From positions 1-46,333 of the forward strand of contig CAZMUZ010000019.1 of the NCBI GenBank assembly GCA_964569315.1: 46,333 nt of DNA, given 5' to 3'. Within the stretch, counting starts at the first letter, position 1; each line of letters starts with the position of its first letter. Source of the stretch: CADEFF01 sp964569315. GTDB taxonomy: Bacteria > Pseudomonadota > Alphaproteobacteria > Dongiales > Dongiaceae. A program made the translations under genes and the position numbers. Positions 24,844 to 32,607 of the stretch are shown one piece after another. The notes below the pieces were generated by a model. It did no database searches. It saw nothing but the letters and a program-made list of their open reading frames with translations, and had not been told where the DNA came from.

Positions 24844-25863
24844 ATGTTCGGCGATGCTTCCCGCGATCTGCCCCAGCGCATCGCCTTCCTGCTGGTGCCG
24901 AACTTCTCGATGATCGCCTTCACCTCGGCGGTGGAGCCCTTGCGGCTGGCGAACCGCGCGAGCGGTCGAGAGCTCTATCGCTGGCATCTCTTCTCGCCGG
25001 ACGGCAAGCCGGTCTCCGCCAGCAACGGCATCGCGCTGCATCCCCAGGGCGGCATCGACGATGCGGCCGGTTTCGAGACGGTGGTGCTGTGCAGCGGCAT
25101 CGGCGGCCACAGCTTCGCCGACCGTGCCGTCTTCGCCGCGCTCCGGCGTCTCGACCGTCAGGGCTCCGACATCGGCGCGCTCTGCACCGGCAGCCATATC
25201 CTCGCGCGAGCGGGTCTGCTGGACGGCTATCGCTGCACCATCCATTGGGAGAACCTCGCCGGCTTCAGCGAGGATTTTCCCCAGATCGAGGTGACGTCCG
25301 AGCTCTTCGAGGTGGATCGCAACCGCTTCACCTGCTCCGGCGGCACCGCGGCGCTCGACATGATGCTGAACCTGATCGCGCAGCAGCACGGCCAGGAGCT
25401 GGCGGCGCAAGTGTCCGACCAGTTCATCCATGAGCGCATCCGCGACCGGCACGACCATCAGCGCATGGCGCTGCCGGCGCGGCTCGGCATCCGTCATCCG
25501 AAGCTGCTCTCGGTCATCAAGCTGATGGAGGAGCATCTCGAGGAGCCGCTGGAGCGGCACGACCTCGCCAGGGCGGCCGGGCTGTCGAACCGGCAGCTCG
25601 AGCGGCTCTTCCGGAAATATCTGAACCGCTCGCCGGCGCGCTACTATGTCGAGCTTCGGCTCAACCGCGCCCGGCTGCTGCTGCTGCAGACCAACATGTC
25701 GGTGATCGACGTGGCGCTCGCCTGCGGCTTCGTTTCCGCCTCGCACTTCTCCAAATGCTATCGCGACTTCTTCGGACGCACGCCGCGCCGCGAGCGCGGC
25801 GGCCCCGCGCCGCAGCCCCGGCCCCGCGCGGCCGACAGCTCGACCCTGAAGGGCGCCGCCTGA
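24844..25863 (+). CDS. GlxA/GbdR-type AraC-family transcriptional activator
   Basis: A 339-residue regulator. Residues ~10-190 form a DJ-1/PfpI (class I amidotransferase-like) sensor domain with GALCTGSHILARAGLLDG and TCSGGTAALDMMLNLI. Residues ~215-325 are an AraC DNA-binding domain with two helix-turn-helices (HDLARAAGLSNRQLERLFRKY and VIDVALACGFVSASHFSKCYRDFFG). GbdR in Pseudomonas has this layout and responds to betaine and dimethylglycine. The divergent position next to soxB supports the same role, but argR-like or carnitine-responsive relatives (CdhR) share the architecture. The ATG at 24844 is used; a GTG at 24799 is possible. A proline-rich tail follows the HTH. Confidence 0.87.
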   Translation: MFGDASRDLPQRIAFLLVPNFSMIAFTSAVEPLRLANRASGRELYRWHLFSPDGKPVSASNGIALHPQGGIDDAAGFETVVLCSGIGGHSFADRAVFAALRRLDRQGSDIGALCTGSHILARAGLLDGYRCTIHWENLAGFSEDFPQIEVTSELFEVDRNRFTCSGGTAALDMMLNLIAQQHGQELAAQVSDQFIHERIRDRHDHQRMALPARLGIRHPKLLSVIKLMEEHLEEPLERHDLARAAGLSNRQLERLFRKYLNRSPARYYVELRLNRARLLLLQTNMSVIDVALACGFVSASHFSKCYRDFFGRTPRRERGGPAPQPRPRAADSSTLKGAA

Positions 25864-26006
25864 AGGCGGCCGGACGTTCCGCCCCGGGCTCTCGACCCTC
25901 TTCCGGCCGTTGACGACGCGGTCGCCGCCGGGGACGATAGCCCGCGCGTCGCCCAGGATGGCGTGACGCAGGACCTGATCCCGACTTTACCATTTCCGAG
26001 GTTCGC

Positions 26007-28424
26007 ATGAAGACGACCGCGCGCGTGGTGGTGATCGGCGGCGGCATCGTCGGCTGCAGCCTGCTCTACCATCTGACCAAGCTCGGCTGGCGCGACGTGG
26101 CGCTGGTCGAGCGCGACGAGCTGACCAGCGGCTCGACCTGGCATGCGGCGGGCAACCTGCCGAACTTCTCGATGAGCTGGAACATCATGAAGATGCAGCA
26201 CTACTCGAACCGTCTCTATGCGCGGCTCGAGCAGGAGACGGGCGCCGCCGTCACGCGCCACGTCACCGGCAGCATCCGTCTCGCCCACACGGCCGACCGG
26301 ATGCGCGAGTTCCATCATGTCGTCGGCATGGCGAAGGCGCAGGAGATCGGCTTCGAGATGATGGGGCCGAACCAGATCAAGGACCGCTACCCCTTCATCG
26401 AGCTCGACGGGCTCGAAGGCGGGCTCTGGGACCCGGACGACGGCGATATCGATCCGAGCCAGGCGACCCAGGCGCTGGCGGCCGGCGCGCGCCGGGGCGG
26501 CGCCGAGATCTACCGCTTCAATCCCGTCGAGCGGATCGAGCGGTCGCCGACCGGCGAATGGCTCGTCCATACGAAGCAGGGGACCATCGCCGCCGAGATC
26601 GTCGTCAACAGCGGCGGCTACCGGGCGGGCGAGGTGGCCCGCATGATGGGTCACTATCTGCCGATGGTGCCGATGCAGCATCAGTATCTGGTGACCGACG
26701 ACATTCCGGAGCTGGTCGCGCGCGACGGCCTGCTGCCGCTGCTGCGCGATCCCGACGTCTCCTACTATCTGCGCCAGGAGCGGAAGGGACTGCTGCTCGG
26801 ACCCTATGAATGGGACTGCAAGAGCTGGGGCGAGGACGGCATACCGCCGGATTTCGGCATGGAGCTGCTGCCGGACGATCTCGACCGCCTCGAACGCTAC
26901 ATCGAGGGCGCGATCGCGCAGGTGCCGATCCTCGGCTCGGTCGGCATCAAGCGGGTGGTGAACGGCCCGATCCCCTATACGCCGGACGGCAATCCGATGA
27001 TCGGCCCGATCCATGGGCTCGAGAACGCCTATCTCTGCTGCGGCTTCAGCTTCGGCATCGTGCAGGGCGGAGGCGGCGGCAAGGCGATGGCCGAGCTGCT
27101 CGTCGAGGGCGAGACCGAGTGGGATCTCTGGAACCTCGATTCGCGCCGCTTCGGCGAGCATGCGACGAAGCGTTACACGGTCGCGCGCGCGATCGAGCTC
27201 TATCAGCATGAATATGGCGTGGGCTATCCGATCGAGGAGCGGCCGGCCGGGCGTCCCGCCAAGACCACGTCGCTTTACGAGAGGCTGAAGGCGAAGGGCG
27301 CACAGTTCGGGGCGCGCGGCGGCTGGGAGCGTGCGACCTGGTTTCCTCGCAAGGGCGAGGCGGTCTCCGGCAAGCCGACCTTCGGGCGGGCCGAGTGGTT
27401 TGCGACGGTGGGCGAGGAATGCCGCGCCGTGCGCGAGCGCGTCGGGCTCCTCGATCTCGCCGGCTTCTCGAAGTTCGAGGTCGGCGGCCCGGGCGCGGCA
27501 GCCTTTCTCGACGGCATTATCGCGGGCGCATTGCCGAAGGCCGGCCGCATCGCGCTTTCCTACGGCCTGACCGGGAAGGGCGGCGTGCTGGTCGAGACCA
27601 CGATCACGCGGCTCGCGCGGGACCGCTTCTATCTCTGCAGCGCGGGCTCGGCCGAGTGGCATGACGGGCAGTGGCTCGAGCAGCGCCGGCCCAAGGACGG
27701 GACTGTGTCGATCGCGAACGTAACGGCGCGGTTCGGCACGCTGGTGCTGGCAGGGCCGCGCGCGCGCGACGTGCTCGCCGCCGTGACCGAGGCCGACTTG
27801 TCCAATGCGGCGTTTCCGTGGCTCTCGGCGCGCGAGATCGAGATCGGCTACGCCAAGGTACGCGCGCTTCGCGTCAACTATGTCGGCGAGCTCGGCTGGG
27901 AGCTGCACGTCCCGATGGCCTATCTGGTCGATGTCTACGATCGGCTGATGGCGGCGGGCGAGCCCTTCGGCATCGCGGATTTCGGCATCTATGCTGTGGA
28001 TTCGCTCCGGCTCGAGAAGGGTTATCGCGGCTGGAAGAGCGATCTCAGCCACGAATACGGGCCGGACGAGTCGGGTCTTGCACGGTTCGTGAAGCCGGAG
28101 AAGGGGAACTTCGTGGGGCGCGACGCGCTTCTGAAGCGTCGGCAGGAGCCGCCGAAGGAAAAACTCGTACCGCTGCTCGTCGACGCGCCGGAGTTCGACG
28201 CGCCGGCCTGCTCGATCGTCTGGCAGAACGGCAGCCGTGTGGGGATGGTGTCGTCGTCCGGCTGGGGCTACACGCTGAAAAGCTCGATCTCGCTCGCTTT
28301 CGTGCGGAGCGATCTTGCGACGCCGGGAACCAGGCTCGAGGTGGAGATCTTCGGCGAGGCGCGGCCGGCCGTGGTGGCGGAGGAGCCGGTCCACGATCCG
28401 AAGAACGAGCGACTCAAGGCCTGA
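26007..28424 (+). CDS. Second FAD-GcvT dimethylglycine/sarcosine dehydrogenase-like enzyme
   Basis: An 805-residue paralogue of the 10622-13054 product with the same order: DAO-type FAD domain (GGGIVG at 11-16; GSTWHAAG with the predicted flavinylated H46), then a GcvT folate domain (RERVGLLDLAGFSKFEV, RVNYVGELGWELH). It differs in the residues after the His motif (AGNLPNFSMSWN here, AGLLPLFNMSYT in the other), near the substrate pocket in DMGDH, so the two may prefer different N-methyl substrates. The ATG at 26007 follows CGAGG. It is downstream of and co-directional with the regulator, separated by 143 bases, and could be regulated by it. Substrate is inferred from family and context. Confidence 0.88.
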   Translation: MKTTARVVVIGGGIVGCSLLYHLTKLGWRDVALVERDELTSGSTWHAAGNLPNFSMSWNIMKMQHYSNRLYARLEQETGAAVTRHVTGSIRLAHTADRMREFHHVVGMAKAQEIGFEMMGPNQIKDRYPFIELDGLEGGLWDPDDGDIDPSQATQALAAGARRGGAEIYRFNPVERIERSPTGEWLVHTKQGTIAAEIVVNSGGYRAGEVARMMGHYLPMVPMQHQYLVTDDIPELVARDGLLPLLRDPDVSYYLRQERKGLLLGPYEWDCKSWGEDGIPPDFGMELLPDDLDRLERYIEGAIAQVPILGSVGIKRVVNGPIPYTPDGNPMIGPIHGLENAYLCCGFSFGIVQGGGGGKAMAELLVEGETEWDLWNLDSRRFGEHATKRYTVARAIELYQHEYGVGYPIEERPAGRPAKTTSLYERLKAKGAQFGARGGWERATWFPRKGEAVSGKPTFGRAEWFATVGEECRAVRERVGLLDLAGFSKFEVGGPGAAAFLDGIIAGALPKAGRIALSYGLTGKGGVLVETTITRLARDRFYLCSAGSAEWHDGQWLEQRRPKDGTVSIANVTARFGTLVLAGPRARDVLAAVTEADLSNAAFPWLSAREIEIGYAKVRALRVNYVGELGWELHVPMAYLVDVYDRLMAAGEPFGIADFGIYAVDSLRLEKGYRGWKSDLSHEYGPDESGLARFVKPEKGNFVGRDALLKRRQEPPKEKLVPLLVDAPEFDAPACSIVWQNGSRVGMVSSSGWGYTLKSSISLAFVRSDLATPGTRLEVEIFGEARPAVVAEEPVHDPKNERLKA

Positions 28425-28446
28425 GGCGGACGGAGCGCCGGGTCGC

Positions 28447-30204
28447 TCATTCCGGCAGCTCGGCCTTTCGCAAGCCGAGCAGCCATCGCTCCAGAGAGTC
28501 GGCCTGCCGAATGGGGAAGAGGTCCTTCAGATCGGCGATACGGAGATCGGGCGCAATCTGGCGAAGACGCGCCGCGGCGCGTGCCGCTTCCGTCGTTAGC
28601 CCCTGCAAGCCGTTGCTTGCCGCTGCGACCAGAACGGAATGAAGCGAGTTGGGCTGCAGCCTGATCGCGGCTTCTGCCGAGGTCGCGGCCTCGCGGTAGC
28701 GTCCCGCGAAGAACTGCGCCATCGCCGTCACCGTCAGCATGTTGAACATCTGCGGATCCTGAGGGCTGAGTCGCATCGCGCGCGCGGCATGCTCGATGGC
28801 GAGCTCGGGTTCGCCGAGCCAAACCTTGATCCATCCGCTGAACATCCATGCAGACGCGAGGTTCGGATTGAGCGCGAGCGAGCGTTCCACCAGCGCGTTG
28901 CCGTCGTCGAGCGCGCCGACCACATAGGCGAGCGCCATGCCGGCGGTCGCGAGCGCGATTGCGTCGTCGCGGCCGAGTTCCGCGGCGCGCAACGCCAGGC
29001 GCTCGGCCTCGGCGACTTCCCGTTTCCGGTCCTTGATCCAGTTGCTGACCTTGCGCTGGGAGTAGCACCGGGCGGCCATGCCATAGGCGGCGGCGAAATT
29101 CGGATCGAGTTCGATCGCCTTCCGGAAATGCCCCAGCGCCTCGTTGCTGCCGGTCTCGGTCCATTGATGGACGGCCGTCAAGCCGCGCAGATAATAGTCA
29201 TAGGCATCAAGACTCTCGGTCGGCTTCCGTTTCGCGCGCTCGATTTCGGCTTGCTCCAGCTTGGGCGCGATGGCGCCGACCACATTGCCGGTCACATGGT
29301 CCTGCAGGTCGAAGATATCGGCCAAGGTTCCGTCGAAGCGATCAGCCCATAGGTGAGCGCCGCTGGCGCTGTCGATGAGTTGGCCGGTGATGCGGAGCTT
29401 GTCGCCGGCTTTGCGGACGCTACCCTCCAGGACGTAGCGCACGCCGAGCTCGCGACCCACCTGCTTCACATCGACCGCACGACCTTTGTAGGTGAAGCTC
29501 GAGTTGCGGGCGATCACGAAGAGCCAGCGCATGCGGGAGAGCGCGGTGATGATCTCTTCGACCATGCCATCCGCGAAATACTCCTGCTCGGGATCGCCGC
29601 TCATGTTCTGGAAGGGGAGGACCGCGATCGAAGGGCGGTCCGGCAATGACAGGCTTGGCCGCGATACGGCGAGCTTGCCGGGGCGAATGCAGTAGGTATG
29701 CACCGGCGTGGCGATGTTCTTGAGCTGCCGTTCGCCGAGATCCTGGAACTCGAAGGGCAGCTTGCCGCGGACCTGACGATAGACGTCGTCCGAGAGGCAG
29801 ACGGCGCCGGACTCGGCCATGCCCTCCAGTCGCGCCGCGATATTCACGCCGTCGCCGTAGAGATCGCCGCCCTCGACCATGACATCGCCGAGATTGACGC
29901 CGATGCGCAGCAGAATTTGCCGATCCTCGGCGAGATCGTGATTTGCCGAAGCCATCTCCTGCTGCAGCTCGATGGCACATTGCAGCGCGTTCACCGGGCT
30001 CGCGAACTCGATGAGGACGCCGTCGCCCACAACCTTGAAAACGCGGCCGCGATGCTTGGCCACGAGCGGCTCGAGCACTGACTTACGCCGCGACTTGAGC
30101 AGGGCAAGCGTGCCTGCCTCATCGCGTTCCATGAGCCGGCTGTAGCCGACCACGTCTGCGGCGAGGATCGCGGCGAGACGGCGTGGAGCGGGATCCTCGG
30201 CCAT
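28447..30204 (-). CDS. Class III nucleotidyl cyclase with TolB-like and TPR domains (A)
   Basis: A 585-residue soluble protein. The N-terminal ~165 residues are a class III adenylate/guanylate cyclase domain with both metal aspartates (D17 in AADVVGYS, D61 in GDGV) and the GVNIAARLE motif holding the transition-state Asn/Arg pair, so it looks catalytically competent. Next is a TolB-N/FlgO-like segment (SIAVLPFQNMSGDPEQEYFADG, about 195-320) and then tetratricopeptide repeats to the end. This is a common rhizobial/alphaproteobacterial layout. Two related genes lie at 37214-38878 and 38964-40712. The input sensed by the TPR part is unknown. The ATG at 30204 follows AAAGG. Confidence 0.86.
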   Translation of the reverse strand: MAEDPAPRRLAAILAADVVGYSRLMERDEAGTLALLKSRRKSVLEPLVAKHRGRVFKVVGDGVLIEFASPVNALQCAIELQQEMASANHDLAEDRQILLRIGVNLGDVMVEGGDLYGDGVNIAARLEGMAESGAVCLSDDVYRQVRGKLPFEFQDLGERQLKNIATPVHTYCIRPGKLAVSRPSLSLPDRPSIAVLPFQNMSGDPEQEYFADGMVEEIITALSRMRWLFVIARNSSFTYKGRAVDVKQVGRELGVRYVLEGSVRKAGDKLRITGQLIDSASGAHLWADRFDGTLADIFDLQDHVTGNVVGAIAPKLEQAEIERAKRKPTESLDAYDYYLRGLTAVHQWTETGSNEALGHFRKAIELDPNFAAAYGMAARCYSQRKVSNWIKDRKREVAEAERLALRAAELGRDDAIALATAGMALAYVVGALDDGNALVERSLALNPNLASAWMFSGWIKVWLGEPELAIEHAARAMRLSPQDPQMFNMLTVTAMAQFFAGRYREAATSAEAAIRLQPNSLHSVLVAAASNGLQGLTTEAARAAARLRQIAPDLRIADLKDLFPIRQADSLERWLLGLRKAELPE

Positions 30205-30270
30205 GCGTTGAATGCCTTTGCGGCTACGCAGGACCGGAATTGTACGGGTCGATTTGGGGCGAGTCCATGC

Positions 30271-30296
30271 GGCCCCGGCCGTAGAGAGCCGGGGCC
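30271..30296 (-). terminator. Hairpin between the HD gene and cyclase A
   Basis: GGCCCCGGC (30271-30279) and GCCGGGGCC (30288-30296) form a perfect 9-bp stem with an 8-base loop. On the minus strand it lies about 115 bases after the HD-domain stop and 67 bases before cyclase A. No U-tract follows, so its role as terminator is uncertain. Confidence 0.4.
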
Positions 30297-30410
30297 TCGT
30301 CCAAAGGACGTCGCAGGAACGCCCGACGGCAGTTGCCGGTCAGGCCAGGTTCGGCGTCGCTACCCGCCGATCGGCCAAACCGCGCGCGATCGGAGTTCGG
30401 CCTTGAAGCC

Positions 30411-30977
30411 TCAGACCGCGAACTCCCACGGCTTGCGGGCGAGAATGCGGCGGACCATCGGCTCGAAATGCTCGAGCGGCGCGGTGTCGTACTCCGGATC
30501 GAACGCCGTCTGGTCCCACTTCTCGCAGAAGGCGGCGGTGGTTTCGAACATCGGATGGCCGCGATAGCGCTCGCGCTCGTTCCGGTTCAGGTCGTAGTGA
30601 TGGAAGAAGAAGTAGCCCTGGAAGATGCCGTGGTGGCGCACCAGCCAGTGATTGTCCTTCGAGACGTAGGGCTGCAGGACGGCCGCTGCGAGGTCCGAGT
30701 GATTCTCGGGTGAGATGATGTCGCCGATGTCGTGCAGCAGCGCCACGACGATCATCTCCTCGTCGGCGCCGTCCCGCTCGGCGCGGGTCGCGGTCTGCAG
30801 CGAATGCTGATAGCGGTCGATCTTGTAGCCCATCTTGCCGTCTTCGCCGAGGCGCTTCACCATCGCAAGGAGCTCGTCCGGTAGCTTCACGCTATGCTGG
30901 CGATAGAAACCCTCCAGGAGCTGGTAGTCCTCCCTGGTGCCGTCTTCCATGCGAACGAAACTGACAGTGCTTTCCAT
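30411..30977 (-). CDS. HD-domain protein (PhnZ/MIOX-like or phosphohydrolase)
   Basis: A 188-residue protein of the HD superfamily. Metal-ligand candidates are H58 (RYQHSLQTA), H82-D83 (LLHDIGD), H93, H115 or H116 (RHHGIFQG) and an aspartate near 155-160. The QHSLQ-x19-LLHD spacing (24 residues from H58 to H82) equals that in PhnZ, a diiron oxygenase that splits organophosphonates, and the six-ligand pattern is that of diiron MIOX/PhnZ proteins rather than single-metal HD enzymes. Relatives include TmpB, which forms betaine from a trimethylammonium phosphonate. That activity is only a possibility here; a plain phosphohydrolase is the alternative. The start at 30977 follows GGAGAGA. Confidence 0.8.
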   Translation of the reverse strand: MESTVSFVRMEDGTREDYQLLEGFYRQHSVKLPDELLAMVKRLGEDGKMGYKIDRYQHSLQTATRAERDGADEEMIVVALLHDIGDIISPENHSDLAAAVLQPYVSKDNHWLVRHHGIFQGYFFFHHYDLNRNERERYRGHPMFETTAAFCEKWDQTAFDPEYDTAPLEHFEPMVRRILARKPWEFAV

Positions 30978-30989
30978 TGGTCTCTCCGG

Positions 30990-31020
30990 TTGAGCGCTCA
31001 GGCTAGGCCCTATCCTATAT
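30990..31020 (+). promoter_or_regulatory. Possible promoter of the Fe-S protein gene
   Basis: TTGAGC (30990-30995) and TATCCT (31011-31016) are separated by 15 bases, with ATG at 31022 six bases beyond the second box and no Shine-Dalgarno sequence. If this is the promoter, the mRNA would be nearly leaderless. The spacing is shorter than ideal. Confidence 0.3.
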
Positions 31021-31021
31021 C

Positions 31022-31714
31022 ATGGTTCTGGAAAGAATTTCCAACCGGCTTGCCGGTTCCGGCCTGATCCTCCGCGGCGGCTTCGCGACCCGGCCGGAGG
31101 ACCGGCTGCCGACGCTTTCCGGCGGCGGCGCGCCCTCGAGCCTGGTGCTGCTCGGCAATGCGGGACCAGCGCTCTGGACGGCCTTCGCGGCGGCCCCCGA
31201 AATCGCCGATGGCCTGCCGCACCCGCTCAATCGCTGGACCCGGCGGCTGGTCGACGAGGTGGCGGCCGAAGCGGGAGCCACCCCTCTTTACCCTTTCGAC
31301 ACCGAACCGGCCTGGCCGTTTCAGCGCTGGGCCATGCGTGCGGAGCCGGTGCATCCGTCGCCGATCGGTCTTCTGATCCATCCGGAATTCGGGCTCTGGC
31401 ATGCCTATCGCGCGGCCCTACTTCTGGGGGAGGCGGTGGCATTCCCCGAGGCGGCCGCCGGCCCGAGCCCCTGCGAGAGCTGCCGCGACCGGCCTTGCCT
31501 TTCCACCTGTCCGGTGGGGGCGTTCGCGCCCGGGCATTACGATGTGCCACGCTGTCTTAACCACCTCGAAGCACCTCGAGGGGAGGATTGCCTGGAGCAG
31601 GGCTGCCGGGCGCGACGGGCTTGCCCGGTCGGCGTCGCCTATCGATCCCCGCCGGCCCAGGCCGGCTTTCACATGCGTGCCTTCCTTGCCGCGGGACGTG
31701 CGCGGCGCCATTGA
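31022..31714 (+). CDS. Fe-S cluster protein with two 4Fe-4S motifs
   Basis: A 230-residue protein. The first 145 residues have no recognisable motif but contain a tryptophan-rich segment (PFQRWAMRAEP) like the substrate-side half of QueG-type proteins. Residues 151-205 hold two cluster motifs: C151-x2-C154-x4-C159-x3-C163-P and C178-x11-C190-x4-C195-x5-C201-P. Eight cysteines are in place for two [4Fe-4S] clusters, the arrangement seen in ferredoxin-like tails of QueG and reductive dehalogenases. It is far shorter than QueG and lacks a cobalamin site that I can see. The amidotransferase follows after 51 bases. Likely an electron-transfer protein; partner unknown. Confidence 0.78.
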   Translation: MVLERISNRLAGSGLILRGGFATRPEDRLPTLSGGGAPSSLVLLGNAGPALWTAFAAAPEIADGLPHPLNRWTRRLVDEVAAEAGATPLYPFDTEPAWPFQRWAMRAEPVHPSPIGLLIHPEFGLWHAYRAALLLGEAVAFPEAAAGPSPCESCRDRPCLSTCPVGAFAPGHYDVPRCLNHLEAPRGEDCLEQGCRARRACPVGVAYRSPPAQAGFHMRAFLAAGRARRH

Positions 31715-31765
31715 CGAATCTGCCGGTTGTCTCGAACATGCGGCGGCGCGGCCGGGTAGCGGGCA

Positions 31766-32500
31766 ATGACCGAAACCATCCTTCTGGTGGTGCATAGCGA
31801 GTGGCGAGAGAAGCGGATTCATCCGCTGCTCGTCGACCGCGGCTGCAAGATCGAATGGTGCTGTCCGATGGACGGGCAGCCCTTGCCGGCGAACCATCGC
31901 GACTATCTCGGCGCCGTCGTGTTCGGCGGCGTGCAGAGTGCGAACGACGCGCCGGCCGTCGACTACATGCAGCGCGAGCTCGACTGGATCGGGCGCTATG
32001 TCGAGGACGGTGGGCGCTATCTCGGCATCTGCCTCGGCGGGCAGTTGCTCGCCCGAGCCCTCGGCGCCAGGGTCGATTTCCATCCCGAAGGTCTGCACGA
32101 GATCGGCTACCACCCGATCCGCGCCTTGCCGGCGGCCGGCAGCATGTTCGACGGCCTGAGCCACGTCTATCACTGGCACAAGGAAGGCTTCGAGCTGCCG
32201 CGTTGTGCCGAGCTGCTGGCCGAAGGCGAGCGCTTCCCCAACCAGGCCTTCCGCTACCGTCGCGCCTATGCGCTGCAATTCCATCCGGAAGTCACCGGCG
32301 CCGACGCACGCGGCTGGCTCGATGACGTGAACGACTATCACGAGCGGCCAGGGGCGCAGCCGCGCGAGCTTCATCTCGAAGGCATCGAGCGTCACGACGG
32401 CGTGATCGAGCGCTGGGTCGGTGGATTCCTCGATTGCTGGCTCGGCGAGCCGAAAGGCGTCGCCGTGCCCCGTCCCGCCATTCGAGTCGCCGCGCGCTGA
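31766..32500 (+). CDS. Class I glutamine amidotransferase-like protein
   Basis: A 244-residue protein of the GMP-synthase-like GATase1 family. The catalytic triad is visible: C89 in GICLGGQL, H173 and E175 in LQFHPEV. No synthetase domain is attached, so it either passes ammonia to an unknown partner or hydrolyses a gamma-glutamyl substrate directly, as PuuD-like or gamma-glutamyl-amide enzymes do. The ATG at 31766 has only a weak ribosome site (GTAGCGGGC), consistent with coupling to the Fe-S gene upstream. A methylamine-related role (gamma-glutamylmethylamide) would fit the neighbourhood but has no direct support. Confidence 0.85.
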   Translation: MTETILLVVHSEWREKRIHPLLVDRGCKIEWCCPMDGQPLPANHRDYLGAVVFGGVQSANDAPAVDYMQRELDWIGRYVEDGGRYLGICLGGQLLARALGARVDFHPEGLHEIGYHPIRALPAAGSMFDGLSHVYHWHKEGFELPRCAELLAEGERFPNQAFRYRRAYALQFHPEVTGADARGWLDDVNDYHERPGAQPRELHLEGIERHDGVIERWVGGFLDCWLGEPKGVAVPRPAIRVAAR

Positions 32501-32607
32501 GCAATGATCAAGTCGAACGGCAAGTGCCACGCGCCCGTGCAGAATTCGCCGGAGCAGTTGGCGCTTGTGCCTTTCCGGGGCTTTTTGGTATAGGGGCGAA
32601 TTATTCC

